From NCBI GenBank assembly GCA_039819665.1, contig JBCBRM010000003.1, forward strand, positions 62,001 through 126,000: 64,000 nucleotides of DNA, read 5' to 3'. How positions within the stretch are numbered: the stretch's first letter is position 1; each line of letters starts with the position of its first letter. A program made the position numbers and the translations under genes. The DNA is from JAWPMV01 sp039819665. Its GTDB lineage: Bacteria; Bacteroidota; Bacteroidia; J057. Positions 41,232 to 49,992 of the stretch are shown one piece after another. Under the pieces are notes generated by a model, which worked only from the letters and a program-made list of their open reading frames with translations, was not told the DNA's origin and searched no databases.

Positions 41232-42181
41232 TTTGGATACCGGCTCAATTTTTCCAATTTTTTACCCAATAAAAATTCTCTGGCATCTTCAGCTGTTTCA
41301 TAAGGAATCTCTTCCATAGGAACATGACCTGCATTCTCATAAATCATTACTTCAGCAGCAGGAATATCTTCCATAAAACTATCTACCATAGTAACCGGAA
41401 TCCAGGCATCCGTTTTCCCCCACATGATCAAAACCGGGATTTGAAGGAAATTTTCTTTCCAGGCAGCGGGCTTGTACTCTTGATTCATACGAGCAACCAG
41501 GGCATCTCGATTACCGGGTGCCAAAGAAAGTTCGTAATAGCGCATGAGTAACTCATCGGTGATTTTACTGTCATCGTGATAAACTTCTTTGATGCTATTT
41601 TCATAAAGAAAAAGTGGAGTAATGCTGCTGATCAGATTCTTTACGATAGGTGTCCTGCCCAGTTTAAAGGCGAAAGGCAATCCTTTATTACTCCTGTAGC
41701 CACCTGGATCGACCAGGATAAGTTTTTTTGTTCTTTCAGGATATTTCTCTGCGAATTTACGGGCAATGCCTCCTCCTAAGGAATTTCCAGCTATATAACA
41801 GCTATCCACCCCTCGGCTATCCAGAAATTCTGCAACAAGGTCTGCGTAAGTGTCCAGGCTATAATCGTGACTAGGGTGGGGGCCCGTTAGGCCAAAAGCT
41901 GGAAGGTCCAGCCTGAGAACACGTAAACTGTCTTTCATTTCTTCTGTCCAAATGTCCCAGGTATGCAGAGAAGATGCCGTTCCATGGATCAAAACCAGGG
42001 CCATTCCCTGGCCTTCATCCCGGAAATGAACATCCATGTCCATGAGTTCTGTAAACTCGGATTCTTCATTGGTATACTTCTTTTTTAGGTCTTCCAAAGG
42101 GATGTCTGGCGTATTTAGCGCAAATAGTAAAACGCCAAAGGCAACAATTATAAAAATGATGATGTAAAATAGATATCGCAT
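41228..42181 (-). CDS. Membrane-anchored alpha/beta hydrolase
   Basis: A 317-residue hydrolase with an N-terminal membrane helix (about 1-23) and the enzyme domain outside the cytoplasm. The oxyanion motif is LVLIHGTASSLHTWD, the nucleophile elbow is GNSLGG, the acid residue is in MWGKTDAWIP and the histidine in NAGHVPMEE. Generic esterase/lactonase family; the substrate is not predictable. Monocistronic. Confidence 0.9.
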   Translation of the reverse strand: MRYLFYIIIFIIVAFGVLLFALNTPDIPLEDLKKKYTNEESEFTELMDMDVHFRDEGQGMALVLIHGTASSLHTWDIWTEEMKDSLRVLRLDLPAFGLTGPHPSHDYSLDTYADLVAEFLDSRGVDSCYIAGNSLGGGIARKFAEKYPERTKKLILVDPGGYRSNKGLPFAFKLGRTPIVKNLISSITPLFLYENSIKEVYHDDSKITDELLMRYYELSLAPGNRDALVARMNQEYKPAAWKENFLQIPVLIMWGKTDAWIPVTMVDSFMEDIPAAEVMIYENAGHVPMEEIPYETAEDAREFLLGKKLEKLSRYPK

Positions 42182-42492
42182 GCGTTAGGGTTAGGAGCCT
42201 GAACTTTGTTTTAGCAATAAGGATCTAAACGGTTACAGGCAGCGTTTGAACAAACAAATACAGTGAAAGATTGGGGTTTTGATAAGAATTAACATGCTCA
42301 AAATTACGCAAATTACCTGTTTTTTAGGGAATTACAGCTAAAAAATGATTTTGGGCCATTCATGAGACGAATCGAACTATTTAACAAAAATGATGTTCCG
42401 CTCAGCAGAATAATCAAAGCTTTTAGAATTTTTTGATTCAACTTGAGATCACCAAACACCGACGAAACCCAGATAATTGAAACACAAACACG
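42182..42492. promoter_or_regulatory. Divergent promoter region (hydrolase and T9SS cargo)
   Basis: 311 bp, AT-rich, between two divergent genes. It contains a small palindrome GTTTGAACAAAC (42248-42259). No gene and no certain promoter box were recognised. Confidence 0.45.
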
Positions 42493-43740
42493 ATGGAAAA
42501 AACACTTGCCTTTATTCTGGTTATACTGCTCTATACCTGTTCTTTTGGACAGGAAACTTTTTACACTAGCGGACAAGGAAAAAGGGAATGGAATGATCCC
42601 GACTCCTGGATGCTGGACGAAACTGGAACTACTGCAGGCAGAATCCCAACTGCTGAAGCAAATATCATCATCAGGCACAGTATTACTCACAATCTCACAG
42701 CTCCCTATACCCATAGCGGAAATATAGAAGTGAGAAAAGGAGCTAGCTTTGAGATAATGGGCGAAGGAGATTACACTTTTACAGGTAATCTGTTCGAATT
42801 GAAAGGAAGCCTTATCGCCGGGATCGACTTCTACCACAAATCACATAATGCCGACTTCAGTCACTTTGTCATTCGCAATACTGGCCTCGTTTATGCACTT
42901 GGAGAGTTGCACGCTGCTTCAGGTTCTGAAATCTTAAGCGAACAAAATACCTGTGGTGCCTTTTATATTACCGAATCTCTTCATATCCATGGAGAAAACA
43001 CACGCATGTTAGGACAAGCCAGCATCATTAGCGGTGGTCTGCGTGCCTGGAAAGCTGACGGAGCGGAAATAACTTCTGAAACAGAAAAACTGGACCATGT
43101 TTCCCTTACTCTGGGAAACAATATTCAAATCTTTAGTACAGAATATGATTGCGAATACGGTAATACGGTAGTGAGCGGAAAAGGCGGTCATGTTCCTAAT
43201 GTAGACCTCAACGATTTTAAAGCTATACAAAGAGGAGCTTCTGTTCAGGTGGCCTGGTTGACCTCTTCTCTGGCAAGTTTGCCGGATTTAAACCTGGAGC
43301 GTGCCTGGGAAGGAGAGGATTTCAGGGAATTGAGAAAAATTAGTTCAGCTGAGCTAAGCGAAACGGCCGGATATTACAATGTAAATGACTCAGAAAAATT
43401 GGAAGTAAAACGCCGATATAGACTGAGCTATATAAATGAGCTCGGGGACCAGATTGTACTTGGAGTCATTGAAGCTGGCGCTGGACCTCTCATAGAAGCA
43501 TATCCTAATCCTTTTACAGGAGAAATTCTCAACATACAAGCCCAGGGATTTGAAGCGGATCAAGAACTCTTCATCAAAATTTTGGATTTGCAGGGGCGGG
43601 AGCTTTGGGAAGGGTTTTCCAGTAGCAATTCAGAAGGAAATTTGAACTACAAAGCTCATCCTGAATTAGATCCGGGAACCTATCTTATTTCTGTCGAATC
43701 CGGGCAACTTCGTCAAAGCCAAAGATTGTTAGTGTTTTAA
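42493..43740 (+). CDS. T9SS-exported protein with type A sorting domain
   Basis: A 415-residue secreted protein. It has a signal peptide (about 1-19, YTCSFGQ), a beta-rich body starting with a GKREWNDPDSW motif as in parallel-beta or G8-like extracellular proteins, and a C-terminal T9SS sorting domain (about 335-415). The sorting domain has EAYPNPFTGEILNI, ILDLQGRELWEG and the final SQRLLVF. It is exported by the type IX system and attached to or released from the cell surface. The function of the body is unknown. Confidence 0.88.
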   Translation: MEKTLAFILVILLYTCSFGQETFYTSGQGKREWNDPDSWMLDETGTTAGRIPTAEANIIIRHSITHNLTAPYTHSGNIEVRKGASFEIMGEGDYTFTGNLFELKGSLIAGIDFYHKSHNADFSHFVIRNTGLVYALGELHAASGSEILSEQNTCGAFYITESLHIHGENTRMLGQASIISGGLRAWKADGAEITSETEKLDHVSLTLGNNIQIFSTEYDCEYGNTVVSGKGGHVPNVDLNDFKAIQRGASVQVAWLTSSLASLPDLNLERAWEGEDFRELRKISSAELSETAGYYNVNDSEKLEVKRRYRLSYINELGDQIVLGVIEAGAGPLIEAYPNPFTGEILNIQAQGFEADQELFIKILDLQGRELWEGFSSSNSEGNLNYKAHPELDPGTYLISVESGQLRQSQRLLVF

Positions 43741-43799
43741 CAAATTGAATAACGATAATTGACCAATATACCTCAAATTAAACGGGTATAATTTTTTAG

Positions 43800-43860
43800 G
43801 CCTGAGAGCATTTCTGGCAGAGAGATTGCCTACAAAATGCTTTCAGGCTTCTTCTTTGAG
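43800..43860 (+). terminator. Likely terminator of the T9SS cargo gene
   Basis: GCCTGAGAGCATTT (about 43800-43813) pairs with AATGCTTTCAGGC (about 43836-43848) over a 22-nt loop, followed by TTCTTCTTT. Confidence 0.6.
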
Positions 43861-44184
43861 CTCTTTGAAAGTACTGAAGCCGGAAAAATGTTGAAATTTG
43901 TAGTTCAGCTAACTCGTGTCAGTTTTCCAAACTTTTATGATTCTGTAATAATTACCTGTGACTTTATATTTGGGGAGATAGTCTAAAGGGCGAATAGAAG
44001 AGATGCGAAATGAGAGTTTTTTGCCATTTTGTTAAAAAAAAGTATGTTTTTGTTTAACTGGTTTAATAAAAACAAATATTTTTTAACAATTTTTTAACAT
44101 AAAACGTTGTATAAGATATACGTGAGTTCTAACTTGCGGCCGTTTTGTTAACAACAAGGCGACAAAAATAATTGTTTTAATCAT
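43861..44184. promoter_or_regulatory. Upstream region of the nuoM-like gene
   Basis: AT-rich non-coding DNA. TATATTTG at 43965-43972 is a perfect TAnnTTTG box, but it lies over 200 bases before the ATG. TTGTTAACAA near 44145 is a palindrome. No small gene is seen. Confidence 0.45.
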
Positions 44185-45822
44185 ATGACCAAAGATTGGA
44201 TGACATTATTGCTAAATGCGACATTATTCGCACCCCTAGTGGGAATTCCGCTAATATTGCTATTCCATCGTAAGTGGGCAAAATACTTAGCTTTCGGCTT
44301 TTCTTTGCTCCCCTTTATCGTCGGAATTGTACTACATAGTGTTTATCGTTTCTCCCCTGATCCTTCTGCCCTTTACAGTAAGGATTTTGTTTTTTTTAGT
44401 GAGAGCCTGTGGTTCACGCTGGACAACATTGACATCAAGTTTATGCTTGGGGTTGATGGCATTTCAGCTTACCTCATACTCTTAACTGCACTCATCTTCC
44501 CAACCCTGGTGGTTTACTCCTGGGGAAAGGCAGATAAGCAGGAAAAGATGTATTATCTCATGCTCCTGGTCCTGGAAACCGGAATCATCGGATTCTTCTT
44601 GTCTCTGGACCTATTGTTACTCTATATTTTCTTCGAAATGGTACTGATCCCAACCTGTTTCTTTATAGGAATATGGGGAGGTGCACAGCGGGAAGCTGCT
44701 TCTATCAAGTTCTTCCTCTACACCTTAGTAGGATCACTCGTAATGCTGATTGGCATTATTTACCTGGGACTGAACGTCTCTGACGGTTACTTAACAACTG
44801 ATTACTTTGTTATTCGTGATGCTTTAGCTTCCGGAACCAATCCTGCTTTCTCATTAGAAGCTCAGCGGTGGTTGTTCGCAGCTTTTGCTATCGGATTTGC
44901 GATCAAAGTTCCATTGTTCCCTTTCCACACATGGCAGCCATTTACTTACTCAGAATCTTCTACAACAGGTTCTGTAATTCTGGCAGCACTCTTGTCAAAA
45001 ATGGGAGCTTATGGATTTATCAGATTCTGTCTACCCTTCTTCCCGGAAGTTTCTTTAGAATTTGCACCTTTTATCATGACACTTGCTGTTATAAGTATTG
45101 TGTATGGTGGATATCTGGCTATCGTTCAAACCAACATTAAAAAGCTTATTGCTTACGCTTCTTTCTCTCACTTAGGATTTATCATTCTTGGTATCTTCTC
45201 TTTCACACAAGAGGCAATGAGTGGAGCAGTAATCAGCATGGTTGGACATGGTATTGCCACTGCAGGATTGTTTTTGCTGACTGGCATGCTTTACGAACGA
45301 CACAAGACAAAAGATATTCGTGGATTCCAGGGATTGGCTAAAATCGCTCCTAAGTTTACAGTACTCTTTATGATCACTGTTATGACGGCTTTAGGTCTTC
45401 CTGGATTGAGTGGGTTTGTAGGAGAATTTATGATCCTGATCGGAGCTTATAGCTCAACAGAGGTTTCCAGCGTATTTGCTATCCTCGCAGCATTGGGCAT
45501 CGTAGCAGCTTCTATCTACCTTCTAAATACTTTCCGTGTGATGATGTTCGGAGAGACCAATGAAGAGTTGAAAAATAAAATTTTCGACTTGACGGGTCGC
45601 GAAGTAGCAGTTGTACTTCCATTGGTAACTTTGATGATAGTAATGGGGCTATATGCTTCTCCTTTCCTCAACCAGATCAACAAAGGATCTGACAGAGTAT
45701 TGAAGATCGTTGAGTCTCGCGTAGAAGGAAAGTCTTTCACTGACAACAGCATCGACAAAGAAGATGAAAAAGTGAAAATCCTGAAAGAAGAAGACATGGA
45801 TGTTTTCCAGTCTACTAAGTAA
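44185..45822 (+). CDS. nuoM: Complex I antiporter-like subunit M (NuoM family), solitary
   Basis: A 545-residue integral membrane protein with about 14 helices. The proton-channel residues of NuoM are present: E151 (FFEMVLIP), K241 (AIKVPLFPFHTWQP), K272 (LLSKMGAYG) and E414 (GLPGLSGFVGEF). NuoM is one of three antiporter-like proton-pumping subunits of NADH:quinone oxidoreductase and is normally flanked by nuoL and nuoN. Here it stands alone, with non-Nuo neighbours and its own terminator. The C-terminal tail (about 515-545) is charged and cytoplasmic. It may serve the main complex I from a separate locus or be a paralogue with another partner. Confidence 0.9.
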   Translation: MTKDWMTLLLNATLFAPLVGIPLILLFHRKWAKYLAFGFSLLPFIVGIVLHSVYRFSPDPSALYSKDFVFFSESLWFTLDNIDIKFMLGVDGISAYLILLTALIFPTLVVYSWGKADKQEKMYYLMLLVLETGIIGFFLSLDLLLLYIFFEMVLIPTCFFIGIWGGAQREAASIKFFLYTLVGSLVMLIGIIYLGLNVSDGYLTTDYFVIRDALASGTNPAFSLEAQRWLFAAFAIGFAIKVPLFPFHTWQPFTYSESSTTGSVILAALLSKMGAYGFIRFCLPFFPEVSLEFAPFIMTLAVISIVYGGYLAIVQTNIKKLIAYASFSHLGFIILGIFSFTQEAMSGAVISMVGHGIATAGLFLLTGMLYERHKTKDIRGFQGLAKIAPKFTVLFMITVMTALGLPGLSGFVGEFMILIGAYSSTEVSSVFAILAALGIVAASIYLLNTFRVMMFGETNEELKNKIFDLTGREVAVVLPLVTLMIVMGLYASPFLNQINKGSDRVLKIVESRVEGKSFTDNSIDKEDEKVKILKEEDMDVFQSTK

Positions 45823-45840
45823 GGACACAAAATATAAATG

Positions 45841-45874
45841 AAAAGGGACGCACATACATGCGTCCCTTTTTTGT
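45841..45874 (+). terminator. Terminator of the nuoM-like gene
   Basis: A perfect 12-bp stem (AAAAGGGACGCA and TGCGTCCCTTTT, 6-nt loop) followed by TTG and a T-rich tract, 18 bases after the stop. Confidence 0.92.
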
Positions 45875-46352
45875 TTTTAGAGGTATCAGCTTTGAAGCCT
45901 AAGAAGTTTTGATGTGTATAGACAAACTCTTGGCTTTGTGCCCTGGAAAATAAGATTAAGACAAATTGAGGTTCAAAGCTCAAAGGCAGGTGCAAGGCTC
46001 AGGTTGGACGTGAAGCCCAGGAATTATTGAACCTGATACCTGTACTCGATCTATCTTCCCCGATCCATTCCACGAACCTCTCCCTTCTGATTTGATAATT
46101 TCTGCAATTGTAAGGTTTTTGTGGAAAAGTATTTTAATTCGTAGAAGATTTTTGGTCTAAAGTGCGTTAGAAATTCAAGAGAAACTAATATCTTTATTTA
46201 GATACATGAAAGATCAAATAACTATTAAAACTTCGCCTATGGTAAAATGTAATACTTAACTGGCTTTAACTTTGATTAATCGGCCTCTTGAGGCCAATTT
46301 GCTCGTAATTCCCTCTGCTCATACACACTTAAATTAACCTGGATCACCTTCT
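45875..46352. other. Intergenic region before an uncharacterised secreted protein
   Basis: No gene is seen. GGCCTCTTGAGGCC (46282-46295) is a perfect palindrome 57 bases upstream of the next ATG and could be an operator or a leader hairpin. AGGTTCAA and TTGAACCT form a loose inverted repeat near 45.97-46.03 kb. Confidence 0.45.
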
Positions 46353-47474
46353 ATGCGGACGTTGAGAGTTTCGTTAGTACTTGCATTACTTTGTAATCTT
46401 TTTATCTGCTCTTTCGCTCAAGCACCCAGTAAGAAAAACGCAACCCTCGAACAAATAATCCAAAAGTTCATATTTCCCTATGGCCTGAGTTCTGATAACC
46501 AATTCAAGCTGGCAGCATATGCTGAACTCAAAGGTCAATTCTCTAATATGGATCAATCTCTGACCCTCAATTTTGGAGACCTGGGCTATTTCTCCTTTTT
46601 TAGTAAAAATTGTCTCTTTCGTTCAGGAAAGGGGGTCTATCACCTTAATAAATACGATACAGGCTCTCCTTCTATAGAGCTTATCAATAAAAAGCTCAGT
46701 GAGATGTTTGAGCATATCATTTTATTGGGGAATGGAAATGCGGATTCCGATCATATCGATTTTGTAGATAAGCACTTGGCCAAAAAGAATATTGAGCCTT
46801 TTGACAAGATTTTCATTCGCCATATCCTTTTGAAGTATGGAGAATATGATCCTCTGCTGGGGCAGGTAAATTTCAATACAGAAACACTGCCCGATAAAAT
46901 TTTTGCCAGAGATAAGGATGCTAAAAATCAGACCTGGTTAAAAAAATATATCAGCCCTTTAAAAATAAGGTTGGACGAAAAAATCCTCAGAGGATATTAC
47001 ATCAATTCTGGTGGTACTGTATTCGTTGAGAATGTAGATAGAAAAGTTTTTTATGCTACCGGAGAGCAGTATGATGACAATGTCACGGCCTTCAAGGTAT
47101 TCATTCAAAAACTCTTTGTCCAAAGTGCTCAATATATTGTGCAGAACGAAGCCGATCGACTCAAGAGAATGAGTGAAAAGAAGGATGGAATAGTAACTGA
47201 AATGGTTAGCTATGATTCTTCCATCGATAAGTCTAAAAAGTATGTTCCGAGAGGAGGCCGTAGAATTACTAAAGCCAAGGCTGTTAAGCCTTTGTACGAT
47301 CACAAATCCTGGATTCCTATGATGATGGGCTTACTGGCCAAACAGAAGATTGATATCACCGATGAAGACGTCCTTCCTTACTTTATTGAAAGGAATGATT
47401 TCTACCTCATATATGAAAGATTAAGCATAGAGGACCAAAAGAAAGTAGATAACTTCGTGTTGGGCAGGCAATAA
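46353..47474 (+). CDS. Uncharacterised secreted protein
   Basis: A 373-residue protein with a clear signal peptide (about 1-24, LFICSFAQ). The mature part is mixed alpha/beta with many lysines and no domain I recognise. A basic segment (SKKYVPRGGRRITKAKA) lies near residues 290-310. No catalytic motif is visible. Monocistronic, followed by two hairpins in the downstream gap. Confidence 0.75.
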   Translation: MRTLRVSLVLALLCNLFICSFAQAPSKKNATLEQIIQKFIFPYGLSSDNQFKLAAYAELKGQFSNMDQSLTLNFGDLGYFSFFSKNCLFRSGKGVYHLNKYDTGSPSIELINKKLSEMFEHIILLGNGNADSDHIDFVDKHLAKKNIEPFDKIFIRHILLKYGEYDPLLGQVNFNTETLPDKIFARDKDAKNQTWLKKYISPLKIRLDEKILRGYYINSGGTVFVENVDRKVFYATGEQYDDNVTAFKVFIQKLFVQSAQYIVQNEADRLKRMSEKKDGIVTEMVSYDSSIDKSKKYVPRGGRRITKAKAVKPLYDHKSWIPMMMGLLAKQKIDITDEDVLPYFIERNDFYLIYERLSIEDQKKVDNFVLGRQ

Positions 47475-47979
47475 ACAAGCATTCTGCCTTCTCCATTCCT
47501 TGTTCCTTATTCTGCCATTCTTTTATTAAAGATACCTTCCGATACATTTGATTAGAGATTTCCGGTTAAGACCTTACATGCCAATTGGCAAGGTCGATTT
47601 AACCGGAATTCTCTGTTTATTGGCTCTCAAATAGTCGCTTTACCCTAAAATTGCCTCATGCTCGAAGGGGAGTAGCTTTTGGCTACTTTCATTAAAAAAG
47701 GCTCTCTGCAAATCTTCCTGTTTTTATAATAAAATCCTTACACAAATAATCAAATAAAATACGACCAATCGGACTTTTATTTTAACGGTTCGGGCACTGC
47801 CTATAAGATGATTTGCATCAGGCTTATATTTTAGTGTCAAACTTCTACAAGAGTTCATTAACTCTGGGGTACACAACGATTGAGTGGGTAAGCAACGCCC
47901 TATGCTGCCCAAGCAGATTCGCCGATCCACTTTATACCGAAACTGTACCCGATTATCGCTTACGTTAAAATATTGGTAC
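47475..47979. other. Long intergenic region with a large hairpin
   Basis: Contains a 61-nt inverted repeat at 47554-47614 and a smaller hairpin AGTAGC/GCTACT at 47671-47687. The rest, to 47979, is AT-rich and must include the promoter of the coiled-coil gene. An in-frame GTG at 47884 could extend that gene upstream, but the added sequence looks non-coding. Confidence 0.55.
47554..47614 (+). other. Large two-tier hairpin, function unknown
   Basis: AGAGATTTCCGGTTAA (47554-47569) pairs with TTAACCGGAATTCTCT (47599-47614) with one mismatch. Inside, GACCTT pairs with AAGGTC, and the loop holds the palindrome TGCCAATTGGCA. No strong T run follows, so it is not a standard terminator. Confidence 0.6.
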
Positions 47980-48531
47980 ATGTCTTATTCCGAACTCAAC
48001 AGCCATACTCCCACAGAAGAGGTTAAGAGGGACCCCGCGCTCAAAGCTTTAAACGCACAATTACCTGCAATCAGACAAGCCTTCGAATTGATGAAACAAT
48101 CTCAGGAAATCTCTGAGAAAGTAAAAATGTCAATGGAAGCACTCGTCCCTGCGTTGGAGGTACAGCTCTACGGTTTGAATTCTGAAATCGAACAGCACGT
48201 ACTTAATCAGGAAGAAACGGAAAATGCCTATGCCTCTGTAGTTCGAAAACTTGAAGATCAGCTTCGAATCGAAAGACTACAATTTGAGGAAAGAGAAAAT
48301 GCAATCCGCAAAAATTGCCAGGAAGAAATTTCTCAGATGAGAAAAACACTGGGCCATATGAATGAAGAATTGAGTAAAGCAATTGAGCTTACCAATATCT
48401 ACCAGAAGTTGTATCACGACCTGAGAGATCAACAAAAGCTACAGCAACGTCATACGCCTACAAAGCTTAATGGCAATGGAACCCATAGATCTAGCATGAA
48501 TATGTTTCATGTATATGATCTGGAAAAATAA
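47980..48531 (+). CDS. Small coiled-coil protein
   Basis: A 183-residue cytoplasmic protein, almost entirely helical with heptad repeats (LYGLNSEIEQHVLNQEE, VVRKLEDQLRIERLQFEE, MRKTLGHMNEELSKAIELT). The N-terminus and C-terminal tail are polar. No family was recognised; the structure suggests a cytoskeletal or scaffold part. I start it at the ATG 47980 (MSYSELNSHTP) rather than the GTG at 47884, whose extra residues look like translated leader. Confidence 0.7.
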   Translation: MSYSELNSHTPTEEVKRDPALKALNAQLPAIRQAFELMKQSQEISEKVKMSMEALVPALEVQLYGLNSEIEQHVLNQEETENAYASVVRKLEDQLRIERLQFEERENAIRKNCQEEISQMRKTLGHMNEELSKAIELTNIYQKLYHDLRDQQKLQQRHTPTKLNGNGTHRSSMNMFHVYDLEK

Positions 48532-48546
48532 TAGATAAGCCTCATC

Positions 48547-49260
48547 TTATCTCCGCTTGATCTTCAAGACCTGACCTACATTGATCCTGTCTGAGCTAAG
48601 CTTGTTTAGATTTTTGATCTCTTTTACAGGTACATCGTATTTCTTGTAGATCCTATAAAGAGTTTCTCCTCTGCGAACTGTGTGTGTGATCCAGGCACTT
48701 TCATCGCCGGGGAGAAGCTCTTCGCCATTATCCCTACCGCCATTGCTGGCCATATTATCTTCTTCATAATAAGGGACATTAGGAAGGTCTTCACTAAGTG
48801 CATCAACCAAAGCATTCAGGTCAGCAATTTTTACTCGACGAATTTGCCCGGTTTGTTCTACTACAAAAAGGGCAGGTAGCCGATTGTGTTGAAAGGCCAA
48901 CTTTAAAAAATCATAATCATCCTGATCAGAAATAAGAATGTGCTCTCCGGGAGGATTGTATCTATTCAGTACACCTTCCCAACTCCTTTTGCGGGTATCA
49001 GTAGAAATCATGATAAACCTAACCGGCTTGTTTCGGTATCTGCGGCTGGATTCTATAATAGATGGGATCAGATAAAGAGATTCTTTGTTATAGCTGGCCC
49101 AAAAGCTCACGACCCAAACTTCATCTTGAGGGTTGCGGGTGAAATTCCTGCAATCATTCAGAAAATCCGAGTAGTTCATCGAGGTATCCACCTGAGCCTG
49201 GGCAGGGAGTAGGCAGCAGAGCAGGAGAATAGTTAAAGAAAGCAATTTTGATGTTTTCAT
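48547..49260 (-). CDS. Secreted thioredoxin-fold protein with C-terminal LysM
   Basis: A 237-residue protein with a signal peptide (about 1-22, LLPAQAQ). A thioredoxin/TlpA-like domain spans about 28-155 (VWVVSFWASYNKESLYLIPS, LPALFVVEQTGQIRRV). In place of the CxxC active site it has SYNK, so it cannot do dithiol redox chemistry. After an acidic linker a LysM peptidoglycan-binding domain (about 190-237, HTVRRGETLYRIYKKYDV) closes it. It lies 4 bases after the 49265-49843 gene and is co-transcribed. It probably acts as a periplasmic cell-wall-bound binding protein. Confidence 0.85.
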   Translation of the reverse strand: MKTSKLLSLTILLLCCLLPAQAQVDTSMNYSDFLNDCRNFTRNPQDEVWVVSFWASYNKESLYLIPSIIESSRRYRNKPVRFIMISTDTRKRSWEGVLNRYNPPGEHILISDQDDYDFLKLAFQHNRLPALFVVEQTGQIRRVKIADLNALVDALSEDLPNVPYYEEDNMASNGGRDNGEELLPGDESAWITHTVRRGETLYRIYKKYDVPVKEIKNLNKLSSDRINVGQVLKIKRR

Positions 49261-49264
49261 TCCG

Positions 49265-49843
49265 TCAACCTAATAATTTGTGCAATAGAGAGTAAATGGC
49301 CTCATACAATTGATTGGGTTTTAAGGTTCTCCAGTTTAACGCATCTGTTTTGTCACTCCAGTACAAATACTGTGAGATTCCATAGGCCCTCATCTCTTCC
49401 TTCAATTCCTTTCGCAACCTCAGCGCAAAGATCCAACCATCCTCCAGTTCATCTTCTACTGCTCGATAGTAATCATCTTCCTCAAGATAAATATGAAATA
49501 CATTTTCGCAAATCAGAATGAATTTATTTATTCCATTATCTATCAGATAACTCAGGCAATTTTCAGCTAAAAGTCTGTAATCATTGTCGAAAAGATCGTT
49601 CCATTCACCAAATAACTCAATGATTGCGTATCCTTCTTGGTAATTTGCAAATAGTATTTTAACCAACAAACTTTCAGAGCCAATATCGTCCCATAAAGGA
49701 TGGGCAGGAATACTATTTACAGACCGATCGAAGTAAAAAAGGTTGTGTTCGATCGCATGAAAAGGGGAATTTTGGTCTTTTTCATGGTTATATAGCTCCA
49801 ACCAACCATAAAATGGCTCAATATCACGCAATTCGCTTGGCAT
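49265..49843 (-). CDS. Conserved-type hypothetical protein
   Basis: A 192-residue soluble protein without signal peptide, acidic, with alternating aromatic-rich segments (FYGWLELYNHEKD, GYAIIELFGEWNDLFDND, FHIYLEEDDYYRAVEDE). No domain was recognised. Four bases separate its stop from the ATG of the thioredoxin-LysM gene, so the two form an operon. A role linked to that cell-envelope protein is possible. Confidence 0.72.
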   Translation of the reverse strand: MPSELRDIEPFYGWLELYNHEKDQNSPFHAIEHNLFYFDRSVNSIPAHPLWDDIGSESLLVKILFANYQEGYAIIELFGEWNDLFDNDYRLLAENCLSYLIDNGINKFILICENVFHIYLEEDDYYRAVEDELEDGWIFALRLRKELKEEMRAYGISQYLYWSDKTDALNWRTLKPNQLYEAIYSLLHKLLG

Positions 49844-49992
49844 GTACGAAATATATTGTTTATTTAATACGTAAATTTACAAAGCTTACCGTAGAGCAGC
49901 AGCAAATGTTTCGATTTTACCCACGTCTTAAGACATTTGTGAAACCCTCTTCGTGATAATCTCGTTATTATCATTGGCTTTAATGAGCATCT

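Noticed and set aside
42443..42727. 94-residue plus-strand frame at the start of the T9SS cargo gene
   Set aside because: An overlapping frame of the gene at 42493, which has a signal peptide and a sorting domain.
47884..47979. GTG extension of the coiled-coil gene
   Set aside because: The added residues (many Arg and Cys, no helix pattern) look like translated leader.
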